From assembly GCA_000307305.1 (NCBI GenBank), contig DF158882.1:1768797-1827691 (forward strand): DNA of 58,895 bases, read 5' to 3'. The DNA comes from Enterobacteriaceae bacterium B14. Lineage in GTDB: Bacteria > Pseudomonadota > Gammaproteobacteria > Enterobacterales > Enterobacteriaceae. How positions within the stretch are numbered: position 1 is the stretch's first letter; each line of letters starts with the position of its first letter. Positions 1 to 9,329 of this stretch are shown here, piece after piece. A program made the position numbers and the translations under genes. Under the pieces are notes generated by a model. The model was not told the DNA's origin and searched no databases. It saw nothing but the letters and a program-made list of their open reading frames with translations.

Positions 1-2
1 AA

Positions 3-257
3 CGTTGGTTGTGGTGGACAGATGCCAACATCACTGCCAATAGATGGCGACAAGCGGTAAAGCGGTCTGGAGTACGATATAGAAATCAATATCAGACACG
101 ACACACATTCGCAACGAGGAACATAAGCCAGGGTGCCAATCTATTCTGGCTGTCATCACAAATGGGTCACTCGTCGCCTGAAATGTTATTTAAACACTAC
201 GGGCGCTATTTAAAAGAATACGACGGCAACACACAACGGCAGATAAAGATAGCTTGA
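3..257 (+). CDS. Phage-type tyrosine integrase, C-terminal part (cut by window edge)
   Basis: The reading frame is open from the first bases of the window to the stop at 255-257, so only the last ~84 residues are visible and the true start lies off the left edge. The fragment carries the C-terminal signature of tyrosine recombinases: RHTFAT (the H-x-x-R-type box is represented by the TRHTFAT segment), then QMGHSS with the second histidine, then HYGRY supplying the nucleophilic tyrosine. The wording of these boxes resembles integrases of P2-like or lambdoid prophages and islands rather than XerC or XerD. It points toward the tRNA-Gly gene 235 bp downstream, as in elements where attP lies just after int. 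An intact element to the left is inferred, not seen. Confidence 0.85.
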   Translation, partial: RWLWWTDANITANRWRQAVKRSGVRYRNQYQTRHTFATRNISQGANLFWLSSQMGHSSPEMLFKHYGRYLKEYDGNTQRQIKIA

Positions 258-260
258 AAA

Positions 261-284
261 GTCCCGCTACGGCGGGATTTTTAC
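261..284 (+). terminator. Rho-independent terminator after integrase
   Basis: A GC-rich hairpin (TCCCGC / GCGGGA with a short TAC-type loop) begins four bases after the integrase stop and is followed by a run of Ts. It fits a terminator for the integrase transcript. Confidence 0.75.
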
Positions 285-424
285 TGGCCTCAATAAATGA
301 TCCGCGAAATCTATCGAAAATAGGCCACGGCTCATCCACGGATCATTTTTTTACTAATCACTGAGTAACTGATGAGTAATCTTGATGTGGTTTTTTCAGG
401 TTTGGTTGGGCTTGAGTAATCACT

Positions 425-487
425 GAGTAATCGAGGAGTAATCGAGGAGTAATCGAGGAGTAATCGAGGAGTAATCGAGGAGTAATC
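425..487. repeat. 11-bp direct tandem repeat, five full copies plus a partial one
   Basis: The unit GAGTAATCGAG occurs head to tail at 425-435, 436-446, 447-457, 458-468 and 469-479, and is followed by GAGTAATC at 480-487. Degenerate single copies of the core (GAGTAAC, GAGTAATC) lie at about 363, 374 and 414. The array ends six bases before the tRNA-Gly 3' end. It lies where the attachment site or arm-type integrase sites of an element integrated at glyU would be expected, but no function can be read from the sequence. Confidence 0.9.
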
Positions 488-492
488 ATAAC

Positions 493-566
493 TGGAGCGG
501 GTGAAGGGAATCGAACCCTCGTATGCAGCTTGGGAAGCTGCCGTTCTACCATTGAACTACACCCGC
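493..566 (-). tRNA. glyU: tRNA-Gly (anticodon CCC)
   Basis: Read on the minus strand, the 74-nt sequence folds as a complete cloverleaf with an encoded CCA end. The acceptor arm is GCGGGTG paired with CACCCGC, the anticodon stem is GCAGC/GCTGC around loop TTCCCAA, and the T-arm contains GGTTCGATTCC. The anticodon CCC reads GGG codons, as in E. coli glyU. The 3' end faces the integrase fragment. tRNA 3' ends are common integration targets, and this one is intact on this side. Confidence 0.97.
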
Positions 567-581
567 TGAGGTGTGCGATGC

Positions 582-609
582 ATTATAACCCTATCTGCCT
601 AGCTAGCAA
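582..609 (-). promoter_or_regulatory. Sigma-70 promoter for tRNA-Gly
   Basis: On the minus strand there is a perfect -10 hexamer TATAAT (plus-strand 582-587) and a -35-like TTGCTA (604-609), 16 bp apart. The predicted start lies a few bases before the mature tRNA 5' end at 566, as expected for a single-gene tRNA operon. Confidence 0.7.
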
Positions 610-618
610 GTAGGGAGT

Positions 619-651
619 CGGTTAACCGCTGCGGTTTTAAGCAGTTAACCG
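619..651. repeat. Inverted repeat between lysS and glyU
   Basis: CGGTTAAC-GCT and its imperfect inverse AAGC-GTTAACCG flank a short GCGGTTTT centre. It has no T-run on the minus strand. It may be a second weak stop for lysS transcription or an upstream element for glyU; the sequence does not decide. Confidence 0.4.
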
Positions 652-673
652 AATACCTGAAATCAAAACCTAA

Positions 674-698
674 AGCAGGGGAATACTCTCCCCCTGTT
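674..698 (-). terminator. Terminator after lysS
   Basis: CAGGGG (76-81 of this line, i.e. 676-681) pairs with CCCCTG (691-696), flanked by A and T runs. It lies 13-30 bp beyond the lysS stop, so it is the likely end of the prfB-lysS transcript. Confidence 0.6.
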
Positions 699-708
699 TT
701 ATCACTCA

Positions 709-2229
709 TTACTTCTGTGGGCGAAGTGCTGGGAACAGGATTACGTCGCGGATAGTATGGCTGTTAGTGAACAGCATCATCATACGGTCGATACCAATGC
801 CCAAGCCCGCCGTTGGTGGCAAGCCATGCTCTAACGCCACAACGTAGTCTTCGTCATAGAACATCGCTTCGTCATCACCAGAGTCTTTCTGACGAACTTG
901 ATCGGCGAAACGCTCTGCTTGATCTTCTGCATCGTTCAGCTCGGAGAAGCCATTACCGATTTCACGACCACCGATAAAGAATTCGAAACGATCGGTGATG
1001 AATGGATCGTTATCGTTACGGCGTGCCAGAGGAGAAACTTCCGCAGGGTATTCCGTGATGAAGGTTGGCTGGATCAGTTGGCTCTCTGCCGTCTCTTCGA
1101 AGATTTCACACTGAACACGGCCTAAGCCCCAGCTCTTCTCGATTTTGATGCCCAAAGATTCAGCGATAGCACTCGCCTTCGCCATGTCGTCCAGATCGGC
1201 AACATTAGTTTCAGGGCGATAGTGGCAGATAGCCTCTTTCATGGTCATTTTGGTGAAAGGCTTACCGAAATCGAAGGTTTGATCACCGTACTGCACAACG
1301 CTGCTGCCCAGAACTTGCTCGGTCAGGGTGCGGAATAGCTCTTCGGTCAATACGATCAGGTCTTTGTAATCTGCATAAGCCATATAGAGTTCCATCATGG
1401 TGAACTCTGGGTTATGACGCGGTGATACGCCTTCATTACGGAAGTTACGGTTGATCTCGAATACACGCTCAAAACCACCGACCACCAAACGCTTCAGGTA
1501 AAGCTCTGGTGCAATACGCAGATACATATCAATATCCAGCGCATTGTGGTGAGTCACGAACGGGCGAGCCGTTGCACCACCAGGGATAACTTGCATCATC
1601 GGGGTTTCAACTTCCATAAACCCTTTATTCACCATGAAGCTACGGATAGCAGACATGATGTGTGAACGAATCATAAAGGTTTTACGGGAATCGTCGTTCG
1701 CAATCAGATCCAGATAACGCTGGCGATAGCGAGTCTCTTGGTCAGCAAGGCCGTGGAACTTATCTGGCAGAGGACGCAGTGCTTTTGTCAGCAAACGGAT
1801 CTCATGGCAGTGCACAGAAAGCTCGCCAGTTTTGGTTCTAAACAGCTTGCCACGCGCGCCAAGAATATCGCCCAAATCCCATTTTTTGAACTGTTCGTTA
1901 TAAATGCCTTCGGCTAAATCGTCACGAGAAACATAAAGCTGAATGCGACCACCGTTGTCTTGCAGCGTCACAAAAGAAGCTTTACCCATGATGCGGCGCG
2001 TCATCATACGGCCCGCAATATTCACTTCGATATTTAGCGCTTCTAGCTCTTCGTTGGTTTTCTCACCGTAAGTGGCATGTAGCTGGTCGGAAGAGACATC
2101 ACGACGGAAATCGTTAGGGAAAGGGTTCCCCTGCTCACGCAATACAGCCAGTTTTTCACGGCGAACCTGAAGTTCATTATTCAGGTCAATCGGTTGTTCT
2201 TGTTGAGGTTCTTGTGGTTGTTGAGACAT
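709..2229 (-). CDS. lysS: Lysyl-tRNA synthetase, class II
   Basis: This gene charges tRNA-Lys with lysine in the cytoplasm. The 506-residue product has the N-terminal OB-fold anticodon-binding domain (about residues 60-150) and the class II catalytic core. Motif 2 is visible as [18 protein letters not shown] and motif 3 near the C-terminus as [12 protein letters not shown]. Length equals that of E. coli LysS/LysU (505). It follows prfB with a 12-bp gap, the conserved prfB-lysS arrangement, and so should be co-transcribed. No second (lysU) copy is seen in the window. Confidence 0.98.
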   Translation of the reverse strand: MSQQPQEPQQEQPIDLNNELQVRREKLAVLREQGNPFPNDFRRDVSSDQLHATYGEKTNEELEALNIEVNIAGRMMTRRIMGKASFVTLQDNGGRIQLYVSRDDLAEGIYNEQFKKWDLGDILGARGKLFRTKTGELSVHCHEIRLLTKALRPLPDKFHGLADQETRYRQRYLDLIANDDSRKTFMIRSHIMSAIRSFMVNKGFMEVETPMMQVIPGGATARPFVTHHNALDIDMYLRIAPELYLKRLVVGGFERVFEINRNFRNEGVSPRHNPEFTMMELYMAYADYKDLIVLTEELFRTLTEQVLGSSVVQYGDQTFDFGKPFTKMTMKEAICHYRPETNVADLDDMAKASAIAESLGIKIEKSWGLGRVQCEIFEETAESQLIQPTFITEYPAEVSPLARRNDNDPFITDRFEFFIGGREIGNGFSELNDAEDQAERFADQVRQKDSGDDEAMFYDEDYVVALEHGLPPTAGLGIGIDRMMMLFTNSHTIRDVILFPALRPQK

Positions 2230-2241
2230 ATTTGTTGGTCC

Positions 2242-3340
2242 TTATAACCCGGCTTTTAAGCTAGCTTCTATAAAGCGATCCAGGTCGCCATCCAATACTG
2301 CCTGCGTGTTACGTGTTTCCACGTTGGTTCGCAGATCCTTGATTCGCGAGTCATCTAATACATAAGAGCGGATTTGGCTGCCCCAGCCGATGTCTGACTT
2401 GTTGTCTTCCATCACCTGTTTTTCCGCATTTTTCTTTTGCATTTCCAGCTCATACAATTTGGCCTTCATCTGCTTCATGGCCTGATCTTTGTTTTTATGC
2501 TGTGAGCGGTCATTCTGACACTGCGTTACCGTACCGGTAGGAACGTGGGTGATACGTACCGCAGATTCTGTTTTGTTAACGTGCTGGCCACCTGCACCAG
2601 AGGCACGGTAAACATCAATACGTAAGTCAGCTGGGTTGATATCGATATCGATATCTTCATCTACTTCAGGGTAGATAAACACAGAGCTGAAAGAGGTGTG
2701 GCGGCGACCGCCAGAATCAAAGGGGCTTTTACGAACGAGGCGATGGACACCTGTTTCCGTGCGCAGCCAACCATACGCATAATCACCGATGACTTTAACC
2801 GTTGCTGATTTCAAACCGGCAACATCACCGTCTGATTCTTCAATAATTTCGGCTTTAAAGCCTTTTGCTTCAATCCAGCGCAGGTACATTCTCAGTAGCA
2901 TACTTGCCCAATCCTGAGCTTCTGTACCACCAGAACCGGCCTGAATGTCGATGTAGCAATCGGCACCATCGTACTCGCCAGAAAACATGCGGCGGAACTC
3001 TAATTGCCCAAGCTTAGACTCTAATATAGCCAGCTCAGCAACGGCCTCGTTAAAGGTCTCTTCGTCTTCGGCTTCAACGGCAAGTTCTAACAGGCCGGAT
3101 ACGTCCTCTAGACCCTGAAGCAGTTCATCGATAGTTTCGACAATCGCTTCGAGCGAAGCTCGCTCTTTACCCAGTGCTTGTGCACGCTCTGGTTCATTCC
3201 ATACCTCAGGCTGTTCGAGTTCGGCATTAACTTCTTCTAGACGCTCACGTTTGGCGTCATAGTCAAAGATACCCCCTCAGAACTAACGTCCTCTCAGACA
3301 GGTCCTGAATTTGGTTTTTTACTGGATTAATTTCAAACAT
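2242..3340 (-). CDS. prfB: Peptide chain release factor 2 (programmed +1 frameshift)
   Basis: RF2 recognises UGA and UAA and releases the finished peptide. The gene is in two frames: a 25-codon first frame starting ATG at 3338-3340 ([14 protein letters not shown]...) that ends at an in-frame TGA (3263-3265), and a second frame running to 2242. A +1 shift at CTT-TGA-C joins them into a 365-residue protein, the usual length. The main part contains the GGQ catalytic loop ([16 protein letters not shown]) and, upstream, the SPFDSGGRR region in which SPF is the stop-codon recognition tripeptide. A conventional reading that starts at the internal ATG at 2988 would lose the N-terminal domain. It is followed closely by lysS. 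Confidence 0.97.
3262..3277 (-). promoter_or_regulatory. prfB autoregulatory frameshift site
   Basis: On the minus strand the sequence reads AGG GGG TAT CTT TGA C, with TGA as codon 26 of prfB. The AGGGGG acts as an internal Shine-Dalgarno element three bases before the slippery CTT. This is the classical arrangement in which a shortage of RF2 allows the ribosome to slip +1 and make more RF2. Confidence 0.97.
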
Positions 3341-3577
3341 GGTTGATTATTGTCTTACGTCAAAGAGTGGAAACAAAATAGTGACACGAAAGGCCGATTC
3401 TACCGTAACTAGGATGGGGAATATATAAGTACTCGCGGTACTCAATTGCAATTTTTATAGTATTCGCAGTATTAATCGCCACTTTGATAGAAGATAGGAT
3501 CAGAATCGTGATGATTGGCGCTTTTTAGGCGCATCAAAATCTCATGCGCCATTATCTATCGCCATCTAGCCCATAAC

Positions 3578-5308
3578 CTAAAGCGGCCAAATATGGTCAA
3601 TCATCAGTTGAACACTACGGTTACCGCGAAACTCGTTGATATCGAGCCGATAGGCAATTTTCGCCTCACGCACGCTACTATCAGGCCACAGTTTAGTATC
3701 AATATTGAAAGCAATGCCATCTAAAAGCGGGCCTCCACCCACAGGCTCTAGCATCAGCTTGAGGTGTTTCTCTCCCACTAAACGCTGCTGTAGTAAGCGA
3801 AAACAGCCATCGAACAGAGGCTCTGGGAACGCTTGCCCCCAAGGGCCACCATCACGCAATACTTCCGCTGTTTCTAACGCCATCAGATGACCATCTAGTT
3901 CACCGTCAGACCAGATAACACCTTCAAGCTGAGACTCATCTAGCCAGTCGTTAACCAGATCGGAGAATCGCTGGCGAAACTCGTCAAAATGCGCCTCTTC
4001 CAACGATAAACCTGCAGCCATAGCATGTCCGCCGAAGCGAAGCATCAATCCCGGATGCAAGGTATCCAACCGTTCTAGCGCATCACGCATATGCAGGCCA
4101 CTGACAGAGCGACCGGAGCCTTTCAAAATCCCCTCACCTGCCGGGGCAAAAGCGATAACAGGGCGATGAAAACGCTCTTTAATTCGCGAAGCCAAGATCC
4201 CCACCACGCCTTGATGCCACTCTGGGTGGTAAAGCGCTAACCCGTAAGGGAGTTCATCGCTGCCTTTCTCCAGCGCATCGCAAATCTGCAACGCTTCAAC
4301 CTGCATACCCTGTTCTATCTCACGACGCGTCTGATTAAGAGAGTCGAGATCAAAAGCCAGCTCCCTTGCCTGCACAATATCGTCACTCAGCAGGAGTGCT
4401 ACGCCTATCGACATATCATCCAAGCGCCCTGCTGCATTCAAACGTGGCCCCAAGGCAAAACCTAAATCACTAGCAGAGAGGTGGCGAGCATCGCGCTTTG
4501 CGACTTCCAGCAACGCACGAATCCCAGGGCGGCAATGCCCTGCACGAATACGATTAAGCCCTTGGTACACCAGAATCCGGTTGTTGGTATCTAAGGGCAC
4601 AACATCGGCTACCGTTCCTAACGCAACCAGATCCAGATAATCAGCCAAATTAGGTTCTGCTAACCCCTGCTGCGTAAACCATTCCTCTTTACGCAGTTGG
4701 GCGCGCAGCGCCATCATCAGGTAGAACGCGACACCCACGCCCGCGAGCGCTTTAGAAGGGAAATGGCAGTCTTCTAGATTAGGATTAATGATGGCATCCG
4801 CTGCTGGCAGCGTATCCCCCGGCAAATGGTGGTCGGTCACTAACACCTTGATGCCTTTCGCATGTGCCGTGGCAACCCCCGCATGTGAGGAGATACCATT
4901 ATCAACAGTGATGATCATCTCCGCCCCTTTGGCAGCGGCTTGTTCTACTACTTCGGGGCTAAGGCCATAACCATCATCAAACCGGTTGGGAACCAGATAA
5001 TCTACGCTGCGAAACCCCATGCTGCGCAGGGCAAGCAGTGTTAATACGGTGCTGGTGGCACCATCCGCATCAAAATCCCCCACAATGACAATGCGAGTGC
5101 CCTCTTTCAACGCCTGCTTTAATAGGCTAACCGCTAGCTCGATACCGCTAAGCTGGCGATAATCCATTAGCCCGCGCGCACTGCGCTCTAGTTCTTCGGG
5201 TTTGGCAATGCCTCGCTGCGCATAAATTCTGCGTAGAAGCGGTGAAAGTTCAGAGGGTAAATCACTGCCCTCTGCGATTGGGCGACGACGTAATTGTGTT
5301 TTATTCAT
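3578..5308 (-). CDS. recJ: Single-stranded-DNA-specific 5'-3' exonuclease RecJ
   Basis: RecJ degrades single-stranded DNA 5' to 3' in RecFOR recombination, mismatch repair and base excision repair. The 576-residue product (E. coli RecJ 577) shows the DHH-family phosphoesterase motifs that hold the two metals: VGDFDADGATS near residue 76 and TDHHLPGD near 160, followed by DHHA1 motifs including GGHAMAAGL near 400 and a C-terminal OB-like region. It lies between dsbC and prfB, all on the minus strand. The 237-bp gap to prfB is wider than in E. coli. Confidence 0.97.
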   Translation of the reverse strand: MNKTQLRRRPIAEGSDLPSELSPLLRRIYAQRGIAKPEELERSARGLMDYRQLSGIELAVSLLKQALKEGTRIVIVGDFDADGATSTVLTLLALRSMGFRSVDYLVPNRFDDGYGLSPEVVEQAAAKGAEMIITVDNGISSHAGVATAHAKGIKVLVTDHHLPGDTLPAADAIINPNLEDCHFPSKALAGVGVAFYLMMALRAQLRKEEWFTQQGLAEPNLADYLDLVALGTVADVVPLDTNNRILVYQGLNRIRAGHCRPGIRALLEVAKRDARHLSASDLGFALGPRLNAAGRLDDMSIGVALLLSDDIVQARELAFDLDSLNQTRREIEQGMQVEALQICDALEKGSDELPYGLALYHPEWHQGVVGILASRIKERFHRPVIAFAPAGEGILKGSGRSVSGLHMRDALERLDTLHPGLMLRFGGHAMAAGLSLEEAHFDEFRQRFSDLVNDWLDESQLEGVIWSDGELDGHLMALETAEVLRDGGPWGQAFPEPLFDGCFRLLQQRLVGEKHLKLMLEPVGGGPLLDGIAFNIDTKLWPDSSVREAKIAYRLDINEFRGNRSVQLMIDHIWPL

Positions 5309-5362
5309 TAATAGCGCAGGTATCTGTTTTTAGAGATCGTGAATGATGACCCAAGATGGATG

Positions 5363-5395
5363 AAACCACCGACAGATCAGTGCTGTCGGTGGTTT
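5363..5395 (-). terminator. Perfect 13-bp stem after dsbC
   Basis: AAACCACCGACAG and its exact inverse flank a 7-base loop, six bases past the dsbC stop and before recJ. The T-run beyond it is weak, so it may attenuate rather than stop transcription into recJ. Confidence 0.6.
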
Positions 5396-5400
5396 ACCGC

Positions 5401-6108
5401 TTATTGAATGGCTTTTTTATGCTTTTCCAGCATCTCAAACAGTGTTTTTGGTGGCTGATAACCCGGTACTAACATGCCATCACTTAGCACCATCGCTGGA
5501 GTACCACTAACGCCGAACTGAATACCCAGTTCATAATGCTTACCGAGATCGATAGCGCAGGTTGCAGGAGAAATGTCATCCCCTCTTAATGCTGCATCGA
5601 ACGCTTTATTGCGTTGAGCCGTGCACCAGATTGAGCGCATATCTTTTTCTGCCTGAGATTTAATACCTTGGCGAGGGAATGCAAGATAACGCACGGTGAT
5701 ACCTAAATCGTTATACTCTTTCATCTCTTCATGCAGCTTGCGGCAGTAACCACAAGTGATATCCGTAAACACAGTGACAACATGTTTTTCTGTCTTAGCC
5801 GGATAAACAATCATTTGGTCTTTTAGCTGCTCTAAACGCTTCTTCAGAATCTGGTTAGTTGCGTTATTCGGTACCTTACCGCTCACATCGTACATTGGCC
5901 CCTGAAGGATATACTTTCCATCATTGGTCACATATAACACGCCTTGCTCGGTTAATGCTGCCTGTAAACCCGCCACTGGCGAAGGCTGGATCTCCGCATT
6001 ATTAATGCCTAAATTCTTTAATGATTTTAAAACAACGGAATCATCAGCTTGAGTGAATGTACTAAAAGCAGAGATAAGTAAGGCTAACAACGCAATACGC
6101 TTTTTCAT
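5401..6108 (-). CDS. dsbC: Periplasmic disulfide isomerase DsbC
   Basis: DsbC reshuffles wrong disulfides in the periplasm and is kept reduced by DsbD. The 235-residue precursor starts with a Sec signal peptide (MKKRIALLALLISAFSTFTQA, probable cleavage after the final A), then a short dimerisation domain, then a thioredoxin-like domain whose active site CGYC is seen in TDITCGYCRKLH. The cis-proline loop appears as GVSGTPAMVLSDG. It sits in the conserved xerD-dsbC-recJ block. Confidence 0.97.
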   Translation of the reverse strand: MKKRIALLALLISAFSTFTQADDSVVLKSLKNLGINNAEIQPSPVAGLQAALTEQGVLYVTNDGKYILQGPMYDVSGKVPNNATNQILKKRLEQLKDQMIVYPAKTEKHVVTVFTDITCGYCRKLHEEMKEYNDLGITVRYLAFPRQGIKSQAEKDMRSIWCTAQRNKAFDAALRGDDISPATCAIDLGKHYELGIQFGVSGTPAMVLSDGMLVPGYQPPKTLFEMLEKHKKAIQ

Positions 6109-6180
6109 TCATTTTCCTTTTTATAATTTCTACACCTGATAACCAACATCCTGAAACGTCACTGTAAAATCGTACGTACA

Positions 6181-7080
6181 TTAAGCACGAGGATGATGCT
6201 GTTGGTGTAACTGTTTTAATCTTTCTGTCGCAACATGAGTATAAATTTGCGTTGTAGAGAGATCGCTATGGCCTAGCAACATCTGCACAACTCGCAAGTC
6301 AGCGCCATGATTCAGCAAATGCGTCGCAAATGCGTGGCGCAACACGTGCGGTGATAAACTCTCGCTGTTGATATTCGCTAACAGCGCATAATGCTTAATA
6401 CGGTGCCAAAATGTCTGGCGTGTCATCTGTCTCGCTCGCGTACTGGGGAACAAAACATCGATAGTGCTACCGTTTAATAACCACGGGCGGCCATATGTCA
6501 TATAGTTTTCCAGCCAATCGACGGCCTCTTCACCAAGAGGAACAAGCCGTTCTTTATTGCCTTTACCGATGACTCTGACAACCCCTTGGCGCAGGCTAAC
6601 ATCAGCGAGTGTTAATCCTACCAATTCAGACACGCGAAGCCCCGTAGCATACAACACTTCGAGCATCGCTTTATCCCGTAATTCTAACGGAATCTCAACA
6701 TTCGGAGTTTGAAGCAGGTCGCTCACCTGATTCTCAGTGAGATCTTTCGGTAAACGCTGAGGGAGCTTTGGCGAAGAGAGTACCGCACAAGGGTCATCCA
6801 AGCGCAGATTTTCACGATAGAGGTATTGGAATAACCGACGCATAGCACTCAGTAGGCGTGCAGAGCTAGAGGCTTTATATCCGCTCTCTAGTCGTTTGCT
6901 TAAATAGCCCTGTAAGAGATCCGTTTGCACAAGTAACAGTGTGGTTTGGTTTTCACTCAACCATTCGCAGAGCGCCTTAAGATCTAGTCGATAAGAGGCC
7001 AGCGTATTCTCTGCCAAATTGCGCTCTAGCCACAGTGCATCAAGGAAGGATTCAATCAGCACGCGATCTTCTTCTTGCAT
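6181..7080 (-). CDS. xerD: Tyrosine recombinase XerD
   Basis: XerD works with XerC at dif to resolve chromosome dimers under FtsK control. I place the start at the ATG at 7078-7080 (MQEEDRVLIESFLDALW), which is preceded by AGGGGAAAG and gives 299 residues against 298 in E. coli; an upstream in-frame ATG at 7119 would add 13 residues without a good ribosome site. The N-terminal SAM-like core-binding domain (residues 1-85) is followed by the catalytic domain with ATGLRVSEL (first Arg), HVLRHAFATHLL, LLGHSDLSTTQIYTH (His and nucleophilic Tyr). Confidence 0.97.
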   Translation of the reverse strand: MQEEDRVLIESFLDALWLERNLAENTLASYRLDLKALCEWLSENQTTLLLVQTDLLQGYLSKRLESGYKASSSARLLSAMRRLFQYLYRENLRLDDPCAVLSSPKLPQRLPKDLTENQVSDLLQTPNVEIPLELRDKAMLEVLYATGLRVSELVGLTLADVSLRQGVVRVIGKGNKERLVPLGEEAVDWLENYMTYGRPWLLNGSTIDVLFPSTRARQMTRQTFWHRIKHYALLANINSESLSPHVLRHAFATHLLNHGADLRVVQMLLGHSDLSTTQIYTHVATERLKQLHQQHHPRA

Positions 7081-7191
7081 ACTTTCCCCTAAACTCTTCC
7101 CAGCCGACAAGGCGTTCATTATGCCTGACTTTAGCTCATATCTGATACACTCTATCTCCTTTCCCGTTCGAAATAGTATGGCAACCCTCCG

Positions 7192-7710
7192 ATGAAAATT
7201 GGTCTTTTTTACGGTTCTAGTACCTGTTACACCGAAATGGCAGCGGAAAAAATCCGCGATATCTTAGGCGAAGAGTTTGTCGATCTACACAACATTAAAG
7301 ATGTAGACCCCAGCAAAATGGAAGATTACGCCATTTTGATCCTCGGTATGCCTACGTGGGATTTTGGTGAATTGCAGGAAGATTGGGCGGCGGTTTGGGA
7401 GCAGCTTCCTGGGCTGAATCTACAGGGGAAAATCGTCGCGTTGTATGGGTTAGGTGACCAATTTGGCTATGGTGAATGGTTCCTCGATGCGCTTGGCATG
7501 TTACATGATCATATTGCCCCGCTCGGCGTTAGCTTTGTTGGCTACTGGCCGAATGAAGGCTATGAGTTCACCAGCCCTAAGCCGCTAATAAATGATGGGA
7601 AATTCTTGGTTGGTTTAGCGTTAGATGAAGTCAATCAGTACGAAATGAGCGATGAGCGACTGCAACAGTGGTGTGAGCAAATTTTGGGTGAGATAGCCGA
7701 ATTGCTGTAA
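7192..7710 (+). CDS. fldB: Flavodoxin 2
   Basis: FldB is a long-chain flavodoxin, an FMN electron carrier of the SoxRS-associated redox network. The 172-residue protein begins with the FMN phosphate loop [13 protein letters not shown], in which the usual T/S-rich turn is present, and carries the W-containing loop [13 protein letters not shown] and the [11 protein letters not shown] loop of long-chain flavodoxins. Length matches E. coli FldB (173). It is divergent from xerD, as in E. coli. Confidence 0.95.
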   Translation: MKIGLFYGSSTCYTEMAAEKIRDILGEEFVDLHNIKDVDPSKMEDYAILILGMPTWDFGELQEDWAAVWEQLPGLNLQGKIVALYGLGDQFGYGEWFLDALGMLHDHIAPLGVSFVGYWPNEGYEFTSPKPLINDGKFLVGLALDEVNQYEMSDERLQQWCEQILGEIAELL

Positions 7711-7728
7711 ATTCTCTTCCTGATAATC

Positions 7729-7754
7729 TATCGGCGGTGCTACGACCGCCGATA
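7729..7754. terminator. Bidirectional terminator between fldB and creD
   Basis: TATCGGCGGT and ACCGCCGATA form a perfect 10-bp stem around GCTACG in the 60-bp gap between the convergent genes fldB and creD. Confidence 0.75.
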
Positions 7755-7770
7755 TCAATTTACCTAGAAT

Positions 7771-9207
7771 CTATTTCCACACCCGAAACACATCCCTATC
7801 CAGCTTTTCTTCAGCTATCACCTCTTCTTCTGCCGGGCCACCACCCGTTGAAAAGATAACTTCTGGCCCAGTGGCATTCTCTTCTGCTTCTCTTTTCTCT
7901 AATTTGTGGCTTAGTTGGTACCAATCCAGCTTTCTTGTCAGCGCCATCACAATACTGAGTACGATGAATAACATAATGCTTCCTAGCAGTAGAGAATCCC
8001 CTTCCGACTGTAGCAAGCCAAACAGCACAGCGTATAACATCAACAACCCCATACCGAAGATAAGCCCTCTCTGCACGCCTTTTAACGCTGACATCAGATA
8101 AAAAGTAATCAGGCCGCTACATGCGATACTGGCAACGAGATAAGCATAGTTAAAACCAATTCGCTCAGATAACGCTAACAGCAGTAGATAGAACACCACT
8201 AACGCAAACCCGACGAGTAGATACTGCAAAGGGTGCACTCGTAGCCCTTTCAAGGTTTCAAACAGGAAGAACGCCAAAAAGGTTAATGTAATAAACAGAA
8301 TGGCATATTTTACCGCGCGGTCGTTTAACTGATATTCAGCCACAGGCTCTATTAACTTAGTGGTAAACATCGGCAGTAGTGAGACGTACTCGTCGCCTAC
8401 TGCCATGTTAGAAAAGCGATCATTGATATTATTTGCCAACCACGAGCTTTGCCAAGTTGCGCTAAAACCACTATCTGTAATTTCTCTTGCCACTGGAGGA
8501 TAATCACCCACAAAGCTTGGATGTGGCCAGTTGCCTATCAGCTTAAATTCGCTAGAGCGCCCTAGTGGTACGACAGAAAGTTGCTGAGAACCTTTTAATG
8601 CTAAGGTGAAGTTAAAATCAAGCTCAGGGCTATTCTCTAACAATTCATGGCTCAACTCAGCGTTAATTCCGTTAGACTTAAAGCTATTTTGCGTTCCTCC
8701 CTGAAACTCGACTGTTGTCTGGTTGATATTCAAAACAGGGATACGATTAATCCCTCTAGAATCACTCACCATCACAATCAGATAAGGCTTTTCCGCTGTG
8801 ATGTTTTTGGCTTTAAGAAAAGAGAGATCGGGCACTTTGATCTTCCCAGTAAAGGCTAAATCCGACTGATAAACTTGAGCCTGATAAATACCTAGCTGGC
8901 GAGTCTCAACAGACGCATTCCCGGTAATACTCAAGTTCTCTGGCAAGACATATCTCTCTCGCCATGACTCTTGTTCCGACTCTTTACCATCCTGAACCAC
9001 TTTGATTTTCTCTTTAAATGGCAGAACAAGAATGGGACCAATAACGCGTTGTTCACCGCCTGCATTATAGCTAATAGTACGAATGACATCGTTTTTATAG
9101 CTAAAACGCTCATCAATAACGCCTTTAACCAAAACGACAGGTATCAACATCAGCATTGTCAGGACGATAAGAGTGACGACTTTTAGAAGTAACGTATATT
9201 TAAACAT
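7771..9207 (-). CDS. creD: Inner-membrane protein CreD
   Basis: CreD is an inner-membrane protein of unknown biochemical role whose overproduction alters colicin and beta-lactam responses. The 478-residue product is somewhat longer than E. coli CreD (450). It has one N-terminal membrane helix (about residues 7-27), a large periplasmic domain containing the family's GGEQRVIGPILVLPF segment, and a cluster of about five helices between residues 300 and 430, then a charged tail. The gene is the last of creBCD, but has its own leader of 122 bp that contains an exact cre-tag, so CreB probably drives it strongly and separately from creBC. Confidence 0.92.
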   Translation of the reverse strand: MFKYTLLLKVVTLIVLTMLMLIPVVLVKGVIDERFSYKNDVIRTISYNAGGEQRVIGPILVLPFKEKIKVVQDGKESEQESWRERYVLPENLSITGNASVETRQLGIYQAQVYQSDLAFTGKIKVPDLSFLKAKNITAEKPYLIVMVSDSRGINRIPVLNINQTTVEFQGGTQNSFKSNGINAELSHELLENSPELDFNFTLALKGSQQLSVVPLGRSSEFKLIGNWPHPSFVGDYPPVAREITDSGFSATWQSSWLANNINDRFSNMAVGDEYVSLLPMFTTKLIEPVAEYQLNDRAVKYAILFITLTFLAFFLFETLKGLRVHPLQYLLVGFALVVFYLLLLALSERIGFNYAYLVASIACSGLITFYLMSALKGVQRGLIFGMGLLMLYAVLFGLLQSEGDSLLLGSIMLFIVLSIVMALTRKLDWYQLSHKLEKREAEENATGPEVIFSTGGGPAEEEVIAEEKLDRDVFRVWK

Positions 9208-9277
9208 GTGATCTGCTTCCTCTCTATTTTAATGAGAGGCAGATTACAGGGGTAAAGTGAACGCGAAATGAGGCGAC

Positions 9278-9293
9278 GTGAAGTGAATGTGAA
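9278..9293 (-). promoter_or_regulatory. cre-tag: CreB binding site before creD
   Basis: The minus strand reads TTCACATTCACTTCAC, an exact fit to the direct repeat TTCAC-N6-TTCAC bound by CreB. It lies about 70 bp before the creD start. A further TTCAC lies about 20 bp downstream toward creD. Confidence 0.88.
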
Positions 9294-9329
9294 GTGGTGC
9301 AAGTATTATCGAATGAGTAGGATAAAGCG

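Noticed and set aside
298-345. Attachment-site core or terminator from the TGATCCG/CGGATCA inverted repeat
   Set aside because: The loop is about 34 bases and the sequence does not match the tRNA 3' end, so neither role is supported.
425-487. CRISPR array
   Set aside because: The 11-bp units are contiguous with no spacers and no cas genes are seen.
358-552. 64-codon minus-strand ORF over the 11-bp repeats and tRNA-Gly
   Set aside because: Its residues are the translated tandem repeat (SSITPRLLLDY...) and tRNA antisense; it is not a protein gene.
2242-2988. prfB as a 248-residue protein starting at 2988
   Set aside because: The N-terminal domain continues upstream in the same frame to the programmed frameshift site; the 2988 ATG is internal.
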